Below are positions 55,115-63,740 of a DNA stretch of 64,000 nt, one piece after another (within the stretch, counting starts at the first letter, position 1; the number at the start of each line of letters is the position of its first letter). The DNA lies in the IMG/VR virus record IMGVR_UViG_3300048687_000113, positions 45,244 through 109,243 of that record; one strand, given 5' to 3'. Made by a program: the position numbers and the translations under genes. This DNA is from a virus. The notes under the pieces were generated by a model, which ran no database searches, was not told the origin of the DNA, and was given only the letters and a program-made list of their open reading frames with translations.

Positions 55115-55947
55115 TGGCCCACGACGTCATCCCGCTGGTATTTCCCGAGACAAATAAAAGGGTCCGGGTCCTCATGGTCGACGGCGCCCCCTGGTGGGTC
55201 GCCCGCGACGTGTGCCAGGTACTCGAAATGGAACGCCCCGACGCCGCGCTGCGCGGCCTCGACGACGACGAGAAGGGTGCTCAGACTGTGAGCACCCCCG
55301 GCGGCGACCAGCGCATGTCGGTCATCTCCGAGTCCGGCCTGTACTCCATGATCCTGCGCAGCCGTAAGGCCGAGGCCAGGGCGTTCAAGCGGTGGATCAC
55401 CGGCGAGGTTCTCCCGGAGATCCGGCGCACCGGCGGCTACGGCGCCGACCGGCCGGCCTTCGACACCCCCAAGACGTTCGGCGACGCGCTGCTCCTGGCC
55501 GCGCAGCAGTGGGAGGAACTCGAAGCCGCGAAAAAGGAGTTGGAGGCCGCCGCCCCGAAGGTCGAGGCCGCTGACGCGTATTTCGCCAGCGACAAGTTCC
55601 TTCTCGTCCGCGAGGCCGCCAAGCTGCTCGGCCTCAAGGAGAAGCAGTTGCGGAGCCTGCTGCTGGAGAAGGGCTGGATTTTCCGGCACCGGAACGCCTA
55701 CGGCGACATGTACTACGACGTCGCCGCGAAAATCGCCGACTCCGGGCTGCTCGTCACCCGCGTCTTTTCACGGATGGGAAATGACGGCGGCGCACGGACC
55801 ACCTACACCGTGTACGTCACCCCCAAGGGCGTCGAGGCCATCCGCAAGATCCTTCGCAATCTGGCCGACAGAGGAAACGTTCCTGCACTCCGTCACGGCC
55901 CGGCCACCTACGTCGCCCGGCCGCTCGTCAAGGACGGCGCCGCCTGA
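55114..55947 (+). CDS. BRO/KilA-type antirepressor, 277 aa
   Basis: Residues 1-110 are a Bro-N domain (VRVLMVDGAPWWVARDVCQV; LEMERPDAALRGLDDDEKGA; VISESGLYSMILRSRKAEAR; FKRWITGEVLPEIRRTGGYG). Residues about 150-275 are a KilAC-type DNA-binding domain (YFASDKFLLVREAAKLLGLK; EKQLRSLLLEKGWIFRHRNA; YVTPKGVEAIRKIL). Such two-domain proteins inactivate phage repressors and promote lytic growth. Its place inside the replication operon suits early lytic expression. Full length and intact. ATG 55114 overlaps the previous stop by one base. Confidence 0.9.
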   Translation: MAHDVIPLVFPETNKRVRVLMVDGAPWWVARDVCQVLEMERPDAALRGLDDDEKGAQTVSTPGGDQRMSVISESGLYSMILRSRKAEARAFKRWITGEVLPEIRRTGGYGADRPAFDTPKTFGDALLLAAQQWEELEAAKKELEAAAPKVEAADAYFASDKFLLVREAAKLLGLKEKQLRSLLLEKGWIFRHRNAYGDMYYDVAAKIADSGLLVTRVFSRMGNDGGARTTYTVYVTPKGVEAIRKILRNLADRGNVPALRHGPATYVARPLVKDGAA

Positions 55948-56222
55948 TGTCCGACTACCTCCCGGCCGGCGCCTACCGCCGCGAAACCGTGCAGCTCATC
56001 CCCGACACGGTCGGCAAAACCGCCCGCTTCACGTCCGAGATCGGGGTGGAAGGCTACGACTGCCTCCCCCTGGTGGGCTGGGCCGTCGTCGCGACCTTCA
56101 CCGAGGGCGAGCTGCCGCGCCTCACCGTCGAGCCCGTCGTGGACGACGACTGCATGGGGCCCGTCGCGCTCGGCGACCTCGAAGAAGAGGCGGGGCCGCT
56201 CACGCTCCAGGAGATCGTGTGA
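55947..56222 (+). CDS. hypothetical protein, 91 aa
   Basis: ATG 55947 shares a base with the antirepressor stop (TGATG). A small acidic, beta-rich protein (AYRRETVQLIPDTVGKTARF; GYDCLPLVGWAVVATFTEGE; DDDCMGPVALGDLEEEAGPL). Such small acidic proteins in replication operons sometimes mimic DNA, but there is no direct evidence. Its stop overlaps the helicase start. Confidence 0.6.
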   Translation: MSDYLPAGAYRRETVQLIPDTVGKTARFTSEIGVEGYDCLPLVGWAVVATFTEGELPRLTVEPVVDDDCMGPVALGDLEEEAGPLTLQEIV

Positions 56223-57454
56223 GCGGCATCGAAGAGGAGGTCATCAACTATGTCGCCCTGACCGGAGACCTGGAGACGGTCGTCGCTCAGGGCGGCATCA
56301 CCGCCGACCACTTCCTCGACCCCGAAACGCGCAAGGTCTTCGCCTCTATCCTCGAATTCCGGGCCGATTTCGGCGAGTCACCCACGCCGGACGTCATCGC
56401 CCGCGACCACCCCAACTTTGCTTTCTCCGAGGAGAGTTCGGGGCCGATCGATTACCTGCTGCGCGAGCTGCACGAACAGCGGCGCCGGACCATCATCGAC
56501 CTGGGCATGGGCGCCGTCGGCGACGCCCTGGACAAGGGCGGCTCCGAGGCCGCCCTGCCCCTGCTGCGCACGATGCTTGCGCAGGCCACCACCGCGACCG
56601 CCAGCTCCCGGGAAATCGACTACGCCAGCACCGGCGCTCAGCGCCTGGACGTCTACCGCCAGGCTCGCGACAACCCCGGCGAGTTGTTGGGAATCCCGAC
56701 CGGATTCCAGTTCCTGGACCAGGTGACGCTCGGTATTCAGCCGCAGCAGATGATCGTCCTCACCGGGCTGGCCAAGTCCTGCAAAACCACCGTCATGTTG
56801 GGGATGACCAGGTCGGCCTACGACTACGGCGCCAAGCCGTTGCTCGTCTCCTTCGAGATGCCGTATCAGGAGATCGCCCGAAGGCTCGATGGATTCCTCG
56901 CTCGGGTCAACCCCCGCAATCTCCAGACCGGACAGCTCTCCGCGAAGGAATGGCGCCAGCTCGAAGAGGCCCTGAACGGGCCGCTGGGTGAGCAGCCCTA
57001 CATCGTCACCGAGGACCGCGCCGGCGCCATGACGATCAGCGGCATCCAGACGAAGATCGACCAGCTTTCCCCGTCCGTCGTCTTCATCGACGGCGCCTAC
57101 TTCCTCTACGACGAGATCAGCCGGGAATCCCAGACGCCGATCGCGATGACGAACATCTCCCGGGGCCTCAAGAAACTCGCCCTGACCAACGACCTGCCGG
57201 TGGTGGTCACCACGCAGTCGCTGTCGCACAAGGTCGGCGCGAAGGGCTTGACCGTGAATTCCCTCGGCTACACGAGTGCGTGGGGCCAGGACGCGGACCT
57301 GGTCGTCGGCATGGAAGCCTGCGACGAGGATCTGTTCTACCGGCTCAAGGTTCTCGCCTCCCGCAACGCGGCGCCCCAGGAACACCTCATCTCCATCTCC
57401 TGGGACCCCCCGATGTTCGAGGAGGCGGAAATTGAAGCCGACCTCCCCTACTGA
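56219..57454 (+). CDS. DnaB-like replicative helicase, 411 aa
   Basis: Hexameric 5'-3' helicase of the replication fork. The N-terminal 110 residues match the DnaB N domain (IEEEVINYVALTGDLETVVA; ETRKVFASILEFRADFGESP). The RecA-like core has a P-loop at 183-190 that reads GLAKSCKT rather than the usual G-x-x-x-x-G-K-[ST], then LLVSFEMPYQEIARRL, Walker B VVFIDGAYFL, and VVVTTQSL. The Cys in place of Gly is odd but Lys-Thr is kept. GTG 56219 overlaps the previous stop. 23 bases of the end overlap the primase start. Confidence 0.88.
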   Translation: MSGIEEEVINYVALTGDLETVVAQGGITADHFLDPETRKVFASILEFRADFGESPTPDVIARDHPNFAFSEESSGPIDYLLRELHEQRRRTIIDLGMGAVGDALDKGGSEAALPLLRTMLAQATTATASSREIDYASTGAQRLDVYRQARDNPGELLGIPTGFQFLDQVTLGIQPQQMIVLTGLAKSCKTTVMLGMTRSAYDYGAKPLLVSFEMPYQEIARRLDGFLARVNPRNLQTGQLSAKEWRQLEEALNGPLGEQPYIVTEDRAGAMTISGIQTKIDQLSPSVVFIDGAYFLYDEISRESQTPIAMTNISRGLKKLALTNDLPVVVTTQSLSHKVGAKGLTVNSLGYTSAWGQDADLVVGMEACDEDLFYRLKVLASRNAAPQEHLISISWDPPMFEEAEIEADLPY

Positions 57455-58409
57455 CTTCTGGGACGACCTGTCCGCGTACGCCAACCCCGTGCCGGCCGAC
57501 GTCCCCGGCACCCTGCGCGCCCTCGGCATCGACGTACTGCGGGAGTTGAGCAAGGAAGACTCAACGGAGTATCTCGCTCACTGTCCCGCCCACCTCGCGC
57601 TCACCGGCAAACGGGACCGCACGCCGTCGTTCTCGGTCAACGGCACCAGCGGCCTGTTCCACTGCTTCTCCTGCGGGTACGCCGGCCCGTTCGTCCAGCT
57701 CGTGGAGGACGAGCGCGGGTACAGCCGCATCGACGCCTTCCGCTGGATTGCCCGTCGCGGGACGTACCGGACGGCCGAGGCCGGCGCCCCCGCCGCCGCG
57801 CCCGCCGAAAACAGCATCCGCATTAACGAAGCCTCCCTGGCCCTGTTCACGGCCCCGCCCTCCAAGGCGTGCGCACGACGCGGCATCACCCCCCAGGCGT
57901 GCGCCGACTTCGGCGTCCTGTGGAACCCCGAGAAGCGCCGGTGGATTCTCCCCATCCGCGACCCGCACACAGCAGAGCTGTGGGGCTGGCAGGAGAAGGG
58001 CAAGCGGTTCTTCCGCAACTACCCGCCCGGCGTCCACAAGTCGCTCACGCTCTTCGGCGACCTGTCCTGGAGCGGCGACACCGCGCTGCTGCTGGAGTCC
58101 CCCCTGGACGCGGTACGCGCCCACAGCCTGGGGATAACCGGTGCCTTCGCGAGCTTCGGCGCGCACGTCTCCGAGGCGCAGATGCGCCTCCTGAAGGCCC
58201 GCTGCCGCTGCCTCGTCATCGGCCTCGACAACGACACGGCCGGCCACACCGCCCGCGACAAGATCCACAGCCGCTGGAGGCCGCGCGGCCTGGCCATGAA
58301 ATTCCTCGACTACAGCCACACCCCGGCCAAAGACCTGGGCGACATGAGCGACGCCGACGCACTGCGTGCGTACCAGGGCGCGCACCACCCCTGGCGCAGG
58401 AGGCGTTGA
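57432..58409 (+). CDS. DnaG-type primase with CHC2 finger and Toprim, 325 aa
   Basis: Makes RNA primers for lagging-strand synthesis. The N-terminal zinc finger is at residues 50-81 (HCPAHLALTG ... LFHCFSCGYAG). The Toprim domain follows: ALLLESPLDAVRAHSLGITG and RCRCLVIGLDNDTAGHTA with the DxD-type acidic pair. The start is TTG 57432, six bases after AGGAGG, giving MKPTSPTDFWDDL; no ATG or GTG fits better. It overlaps the helicase by 23 bases, so the two are made together. Shorter than cellular DnaG; the C-terminal helicase-binding domain is absent. Confidence 0.87.
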   Translation: MKPTSPTDFWDDLSAYANPVPADVPGTLRALGIDVLRELSKEDSTEYLAHCPAHLALTGKRDRTPSFSVNGTSGLFHCFSCGYAGPFVQLVEDERGYSRIDAFRWIARRGTYRTAEAGAPAAAPAENSIRINEASLALFTAPPSKACARRGITPQACADFGVLWNPEKRRWILPIRDPHTAELWGWQEKGKRFFRNYPPGVHKSLTLFGDLSWSGDTALLLESPLDAVRAHSLGITGAFASFGAHVSEAQMRLLKARCRCLVIGLDNDTAGHTARDKIHSRWRPRGLAMKFLDYSHTPAKDLGDMSDADALRAYQGAHHPWRRRR

Positions 58410-59995
58410 TGTTCACCGGCACCCTCTTCCCCTACCAGCACGAGGCCGTCGACCGCGTCCTGCTCGACCGCTGTCTCCTCGTCGCGTACTCGATGGGCAC
58501 GGGAAAAACGGTTCTGACTCTCGCGGCGTTGGAGGAGCTGTTCGGCGAGGGTGACATCAGCCGCTGCGTGATCATGGTTCCGTCCAGCCTCAAATGGCAG
58601 TGGGCCCAAGCCGTGGCCGCGTTCACGGACGTCCCCACCCGCACCATCACGCTGCGCGGCGTAGACCTTGTCGTTCCGACCGAGGACATCTGCACCGTCA
58701 TCAACGGCACCCCGAAGAAGCGCCGCAAACAGTGGGAGACGGCGCAGCACGCGGACTACGTACTCGTCTCCTACGGCGCCGTCCTGCACGACTGGAAGCA
58801 GTTGTGCGCGCTGCCCGCCGACGCCCTGGTCCTCGACGAGGCCAGCGCGATCAAGAACTTCGCGGCCCGGACCACCAAGCGCGTCAAGAAACTGCGCCCG
58901 CCCGTGCGCATCGCGCTGACCGGCACACCGGTCGAAAACCGGCCCGAGGAGGCGTTCTCCATCATGGAGTGGGTCGACGCGAAAATCCTCGGGCGCTGGG
59001 ACCTCTTCGAGAAGAGCTACATCAACCGCAACTTCTTTGGCGGGGTGTCCAGTTACAAGAATCTCGGGCTCCTGCACGAAAACCTGTCGCGGGCCATGAT
59101 CCGCAAATCCAGACTTGATCCCGAGGTCGCGAAGTATCTGCCCGAGGTCACCGAGACGACCCGGCACGTGCAGCTCGACACGACGACCCGCTCCATCTAC
59201 AAGGCCATCCTCGCCGACGTCCAGGCGGCGATGGACGAACTGGCCGAGGGCGGCCAGGACTTCGATCTGGCGGCGTACTACGCGGGCATCAAGCAGGACG
59301 GCGCGTTCGGCGCCCAGGGCAAGCTCATGGCCCGCCTCCAGGCCGCCCGCCTCCTGCTCGACCACCCGCAGCTCCTGATGGACTCCGCCGTGGCGTTCCA
59401 CGAGGGCACCGGCGGCTCGCAGTACGCGGCCGACTTCGCCGCCTCGCGCTACGACCTCCCCGACCTGCATGCCGCCCCCAAACTGGGCGCTCTGGACGAC
59501 CTGGTCGCCACGATGCTCGCCGAGCCCGGCGCCAAAGCCGCGATCTTCACCGACTACCGCCGGATGCTGCCCTACCTGGCCGAGCGCCTCGACAAGCACG
59601 GGGACCTGGCGCTGTTCCACGGCCAGCTCAACTCCGACGAGAAGGCCGGCGTCCTCGCCCGCTTCAAGACGGACCCGGAGTGCCGACTGTTCATCTCGAC
59701 AAATGCCGGCGGATACGGGCTCGACCTTCCCGAGGCCCAGTACCTCGTGAATTACGACCTCCCGTACTCGAACGGGGTTCTGTCCCAGCGCAATACCCGC
59801 CACGTTCGCGCCTCATCGACATTCGAGCGTGTTCACGTGACGAACCTGGTCGTCGAGAACACCGTGGAAGAGCGTGTGCAGGCCACTCTCCGCCTGCGCC
59901 AGAAACTGTCGCAGGCCGTGGTCGACGGTCGCGGCGCCGGCGCCCTGGACATGGACGTCGAGTCCCTCGCGGAGCACATCGAAAATGTCATGTGA
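58409..59995 (+). CDS. SNF2/SWI2-type helicase, 528 aa
   Basis: An SF2 ATPase that moves along double-stranded DNA. Motif I at residues about 28-36 (SMGTGKTVL), Ia VPSSLKWQWAQ, motif II as ALVLDEAS near 145, motif III ALTGTPVENR, then the second RecA lobe: AIFTDYRRMLPYLAERL, FHGQLNSDEKAGVLARFKTD, STNAGGYGLDLPEAQYLVNY and motif VI RNTRHVRASS. DEAS replaces DEAH. Phage SNF2 proteins may assist replication, recombination or clear host proteins. ATG 58409 overlaps the primase stop. Confidence 0.9.
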   Translation: MFTGTLFPYQHEAVDRVLLDRCLLVAYSMGTGKTVLTLAALEELFGEGDISRCVIMVPSSLKWQWAQAVAAFTDVPTRTITLRGVDLVVPTEDICTVINGTPKKRRKQWETAQHADYVLVSYGAVLHDWKQLCALPADALVLDEASAIKNFAARTTKRVKKLRPPVRIALTGTPVENRPEEAFSIMEWVDAKILGRWDLFEKSYINRNFFGGVSSYKNLGLLHENLSRAMIRKSRLDPEVAKYLPEVTETTRHVQLDTTTRSIYKAILADVQAAMDELAEGGQDFDLAAYYAGIKQDGAFGAQGKLMARLQAARLLLDHPQLLMDSAVAFHEGTGGSQYAADFAASRYDLPDLHAAPKLGALDDLVATMLAEPGAKAAIFTDYRRMLPYLAERLDKHGDLALFHGQLNSDEKAGVLARFKTDPECRLFISTNAGGYGLDLPEAQYLVNYDLPYSNGVLSQRNTRHVRASSTFERVHVTNLVVENTVEERVQATLRLRQKLSQAVVDGRGAGALDMDVESLAEHIENVM

Positions 59996-60099
59996 GGCAC
60001 TCGTTTGGCCGATTGGCCGCAATTTTTCAGACTCGTAGGGTTTTCGGACCGGAGCATTCCGAGTAGCTCCTTCCCGTAAGCACTCCCTGGGAGCAATAC

Positions 60100-60576
60100 G
60101 TGCCCGAAGACAACGTCGACAGCACGGCACCAGAAAGCGAGTCCCGCCCCCTCCCATTCGACCCGGTCATCCCGACCTTCCGGGAATGGGCAATGCTCAA
60201 GGCGCAGCAGACGGAACTCACCACGCGGATGAACAAACTCCGCGACAAGGTCGCAACCGCTGTCGAGGCTCGCGGATACGCCGACCACAAAGGCAGTCAA
60301 TACATTGACCTGCCCTTCCCCATCCCGGTCGGCGACAGCGAGTACGTCCGCATCAAGCGCGAACGCCGCGTCTCCGTCGTCGCCGACCTGGAGGCCGCCG
60401 AACGCATCACCCGCGCACGCGGCGAGAACATCTACCGCCGCGCCTTCCCTCCGGTCCCCACCCTGGACGCCGACGAGCTGTACGTCCTGCTCCAGGAAGG
60501 TCAGCTCACCGAGGCAGACATGGACCAGATCATGGTCCAGAAGGAGACCTTCGCATTCCGGGGCCTGGTGTCGTGA
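60100..60576 (+). CDS. conserved phage protein, 158 aa
   Basis: GTG 60100 follows CTGGGAGC. Helical N-terminal part (FREWAMLKAQQTELTTRMNK; LRDKVATAVEARGYADHKGS), then beta (QYIDLPFPIPVGDSEYVRIK) and helical end (LLQEGQLTEADMDQIM). Similar proteins accompany SSB or polymerase in actinophages as I recall, function unknown. The 104-base leader has a hairpin GGAGC ATTCCGAGTA GCTCC. Its stop overlaps the next gene. Confidence 0.65.
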   Translation: MPEDNVDSTAPESESRPLPFDPVIPTFREWAMLKAQQTELTTRMNKLRDKVATAVEARGYADHKGSQYIDLPFPIPVGDSEYVRIKRERRVSVVADLEAAERITRARGENIYRRAFPPVPTLDADELYVLLQEGQLTEADMDQIMVQKETFAFRGLVS

Positions 60577-61031
60577 GCGGCATCATCCCGCAGCGCCAGC
60601 CCCTGGACGTCTACCCGGGCACATCCCGCCCGCTCGGCACCGCCCACCCCACACGGGGCTACCCGGGCGGCGAGATCCCGACCTGGGACGACGACCCGGT
60701 CTACAAGAAGATCTCCGGCTTCTACCGCGAATTCTTCGCCATCTCGCACCTGGCCGGCGCGCTCGGCCGCGCCCCGAAAACCATTTACAAGTGGGAGGCC
60801 AACGGCCTTTTCCCCGGGGCGACTTGGATCTACAACTCGGACTCCAAGAACGGCCGCCGGCGCCTCTACACCAGGGCGCAGATCGAAGGCGTGGTGCTCA
60901 TCGCCCACGACGAAGGCGTGCTGTCCGGGACCAGCCGCTTCATCTCGCAGACCAATTTCCCCGAGCGCTGCCGCGAGCTGTTCGTCAAGACACGCGCCGC
61001 ACTTCCCGAACCAATTCAGAACTGGAGCTGA
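60573..61031 (+). CDS. MerR-like HTH protein, 152 aa
   Basis: GTG 60573 overlaps the previous stop. Residues about 52-110 form a MerR/AlpA-like winged helix: FFAISHLAGALGRAPKTIYK, WEANGLFPGATWI, RRRLYTRAQIEGVVLIAHDE. The aromatic W-E-A-N-G-L-F-P segment is the normal second-helix to wing transition of this family. It may regulate the replication genes or act with SSB as an accessory. No effector-binding domain is present. Confidence 0.7.
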   Translation: MSGIIPQRQPLDVYPGTSRPLGTAHPTRGYPGGEIPTWDDDPVYKKISGFYREFFAISHLAGALGRAPKTIYKWEANGLFPGATWIYNSDSKNGRRRLYTRAQIEGVVLIAHDEGVLSGTSRFISQTNFPERCRELFVKTRAALPEPIQNWS

Positions 61032-61034
61032 CCC

Positions 61035-61754
61035 ATGCCCGAAACCCGTACCTACGGCCGCCGTCGTCGCCAACTCCCCACCACCACCGCCTCCGGTGAC
61101 ACCGCGCCCGCCAAGCGGGAGGCCGTGTCCGGCCGCGTCGTCTCCACGGGTGCCGGCGGAGAGACCCAGATGGCCGGCTGGGACGCCATGGAGAAGGCAG
61201 CCTCGGCCTCCGGCTCCGACATGTACCTCAAGGTCGACGACAAGCCTCAGGTGATCAAGGTCGTCGGGGACGGACCGTTCGACGTCTACAACTCCCACTG
61301 GATCGACGAGATCGAGGACGGCTCCAAGTCGGTGCGCTGCTGGGGCACACCCGACTGCCCGCTGTGCAAGATCGGCGACAAGGCGAAGCGTTTCTCCGCG
61401 TGCTTCGACGTGATCTCCCTGGACGACCCCGACACCCCCGTCATGAAGGTGTGGGAAGCCGGAATCAAGGTGGCCCGCCAGCTCAAGGAGATCGCCACCG
61501 ACGACAAGCGCGGCCCCCTCAATCGCGAGGACATCTACTTCACGATCAAGAAGGAGCAGAAGAAGAAGTCGGTCGAATACACCTTGGAGCGCGTCAAGAG
61601 CCGCGACCTCTACGAGGAGTACGACGTCGAGCCGCTGACCGACGAGACCCTCCAGGCGTTCGCCGACGAAGCCCATCAGTGGGGCGACGTCGTCAAGGAA
61701 AAGCTGGACGACGACGCCATGAGCGAAGTCGTCGACCTGGTCATGGAGAGCTGA
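61035..61754 (+). CDS. single-strand DNA-binding protein (gp32-like), 239 aa
   Basis: Resembles T4 gp32-type SSBs. The N-terminal 40 residues are basic and flexible (TRTYGRRRRQLPTTTASGDT). The core has a zinc site: Cys102, Cys108 and Cys111 (RCWGTPDCPLCKIG) with a possible fourth ligand Cys123. The OB-like region continues (AGIKVARQLKEIATDDKRGP; REDIYFTIKKEQKKKSVEYT). The end is very acidic (DDDAMSEVVDLVMES), as in gp32, where this tail recruits other replication proteins. Three bases separate it from the HTH gene. A terminator hairpin follows. Confidence 0.78.
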   Translation: MPETRTYGRRRRQLPTTTASGDTAPAKREAVSGRVVSTGAGGETQMAGWDAMEKAASASGSDMYLKVDDKPQVIKVVGDGPFDVYNSHWIDEIEDGSKSVRCWGTPDCPLCKIGDKAKRFSACFDVISLDDPDTPVMKVWEAGIKVARQLKEIATDDKRGPLNREDIYFTIKKEQKKKSVEYTLERVKSRDLYEEYDVEPLTDETLQAFADEAHQWGDVVKEKLDDDAMSEVVDLVMES

Positions 61755-61772
61755 CCCACTCTCCCGCCGACC

Positions 61773-61815
61773 GCCCGCCCCGGGTGACGCTCACACCCCG
61801 GGGCGGGCTGCTTTT
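61773..61815 (+). terminator. terminator between SSB and polymerase
   Basis: GCCCGCCCCGGG (61773-61784) pairs perfectly with CCCGGGGCGGGC (61797-61808), 12-nt loop, then TGCTTTT. A possible GTG start at 61784 for the polymerase falls in the stem, so a later start is more likely. The hairpin may let SSB be made in excess over polymerase. Confidence 0.75.
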
Positions 61816-61831
61816 CGAACCAGGGGCGCTC

Positions 61832-63718
61832 GTGCACCAGCTCGTCACCACCACCGACCAACTCCACGAAGTTGTCGAGTACTTCGAGGCGCGCGACGCC
61901 TTCGCATTCGACGTCGAAACCGTCGGCACCCACCGTGGCGTGCCGGCCGTCAACGAAGTCACCTGGCTGTCCCTGTCCACAGACGGCGCCTGCTCCGTCA
62001 TTCCACTCGGCCACCCCAACGGCTACAACCTTCTGCGGAAGGCCACCTGGCGCAAGAACAAGAGCACCGACGAGCGCGAGGCACTCCCCGCTCTTTTCGA
62101 CGAGCCGCCCAAGCAGCTACGGCCGTCCCAGGTATTCGGCGCGCTGGAGAACCTGTTCTACTCCGACCGCACCAAGGTCGCCCACAACGCCCCTTTCGAC
62201 CTCCTCAGCGTCTCGAAATATTTCCCGGACCGGGACTTCCCGCCCCCGCCCTACGGGGACACCATCGTCGCCGCGTGGCTGCTCAACGAAAACCGGCTCC
62301 TGGGCCTCAAGCCCTTGGACCGCGAGCGGTACAACCTCGACTACGACCACGACAACACCGGCAAGTGCGTCGAGAAATGGCCGTTCGGCCAGGTCCACGA
62401 ATACGCCTGGCTCGACGGGCGCACCACGTGGCTCCAGTGGAAGGACATGCGGCCGAAGCTGACGGCCGAGGGCCTGGACGACGTATGGGCCCTGGAAATG
62501 GATGTCCTGCACTGCCTGCTCCACATGGGCAAGGGCGTCCCGATCGACATCGCCGCCCTCAAGGAACTGCGCACCCGGCTGCGCGGGGAGATGGAGCACG
62601 CCGAGGCCGAGGTCTACCGGGCCGCCGGCAAGGTCTTCAACCTCAACTCCACGCCGCAGAAACAGCAAATCCTCTACACCGAACAGGGCCTGAAGCCGCG
62701 CAAGTTGACGAAGAAGGGCGCGCCCAGCACGGACGCCGAGGCCCTGGAGCCGTACAAGGGCCGCAATGAGGTCGTCAACGCACTCCTCAACTTCCAGGAC
62801 GTCAACAAAATCCTGTCCACCTACGTGGAGGGCTACCTGGGCAACGAGGAGGAGGGAAAGCCCACCCAGATCTTCAACGGCCGCATCTACCCGCTGCTGA
62901 AGCAATTCGGCACGGTCACCGGCCGGTTCAGCTCCTCGAAGCCGAACGTCCAGAACTGGCCCAGGGCTGAAACGGAGTGGGGCAAGGCCATCCGTGACCT
63001 CATCAACCCGCCGCCCGGACACGTCCTCCTGGTCGCCGACTACGGGCAGATCGAGCAGCGCATCCTCGCTCACTACGCCGGCAAGGGCGCACTGTGGCAG
63101 GGCTTCTGGGACGGCGTGGACGCCCACACCGCCACCGCGAGCGCCGTGTTCGGGGTCGCCCCCGAGGACGTCACCAAGCAGATGCGCCAGGTGGCCAAGG
63201 CCATTGCCTTCGCGATCAACTACGGGGCGGGCCCCGGCAAGGTCGCCGACATGTCGCACACCACGCTGCGCCGCGCCAAGCAGATCCTCGCCGAGCACGA
63301 GCGCCAGTTCCCCGAGGTGTACGCCTACAAGCGCAAACTGCTGCGCACCGTGCGCTCGCGGCACCCCGAGCCGTATCTGCGCACCCTGCTGGGCCGCAAG
63401 CGCCGCCTGACCGACCTCCACTCCTACGACAAGGGCCGCCGCGCGAAGGCGGAACGCCAGGTCGTCAACAGTCATATCCAGGGCTCCAGCGCCGACATGA
63501 CGAAGCTCGCCATGGTCCGTCTGCACAAGGGGCTGATGGACGGCATGCAGATCCTGCTCTCCGTCCACGACGAGATCGCCGTCATGTGTCCCGCTGACAT
63601 CGCGGACCAGGGCGCGAAGATCCTGCACAACGCCATGGCCGGCGAGGAAATGCAGCTCCTTTCCGTCCCCGTCACCACGGACGTAAAAATCTGCAATCGC
63701 TGGTCTGAAGCGAAATAA
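61832..63718 (+). CDS. polA: family A DNA polymerase with 3'-5' exonuclease, 628 aa
   Basis: Copies the phage genome. The N-terminal exonuclease domain shows FAFDVETVG (Asp27, Glu29), then VAHNAPFDLLS and the later Asp-containing segment near DNTG. The polymerase domain has motif A VADYGQIEQRIL, motif B KAIAFAINYGAGPGKV and motif C LSVHDEIAVMC. NLNSTPQKQQIL and TGRFSSSKPNVQN are also typical. No 5'-3' exonuclease domain precedes it. I chose GTG 61832 behind AGGGGCG; GTG 61784 would add 16 residues but starts inside the terminator hairpin. Confidence 0.93.
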   Translation: MHQLVTTTDQLHEVVEYFEARDAFAFDVETVGTHRGVPAVNEVTWLSLSTDGACSVIPLGHPNGYNLLRKATWRKNKSTDEREALPALFDEPPKQLRPSQVFGALENLFYSDRTKVAHNAPFDLLSVSKYFPDRDFPPPPYGDTIVAAWLLNENRLLGLKPLDRERYNLDYDHDNTGKCVEKWPFGQVHEYAWLDGRTTWLQWKDMRPKLTAEGLDDVWALEMDVLHCLLHMGKGVPIDIAALKELRTRLRGEMEHAEAEVYRAAGKVFNLNSTPQKQQILYTEQGLKPRKLTKKGAPSTDAEALEPYKGRNEVVNALLNFQDVNKILSTYVEGYLGNEEEGKPTQIFNGRIYPLLKQFGTVTGRFSSSKPNVQNWPRAETEWGKAIRDLINPPPGHVLLVADYGQIEQRILAHYAGKGALWQGFWDGVDAHTATASAVFGVAPEDVTKQMRQVAKAIAFAINYGAGPGKVADMSHTTLRRAKQILAEHERQFPEVYAYKRKLLRTVRSRHPEPYLRTLLGRKRRLTDLHSYDKGRRAKAERQVVNSHIQGSSADMTKLAMVRLHKGLMDGMQILLSVHDEIAVMCPADIADQGAKILHNAMAGEEMQLLSVPVTTDVKICNRWSEAK

Positions 63719-63740
63719 TTCCCCGACCTAGGCTGGGAGT

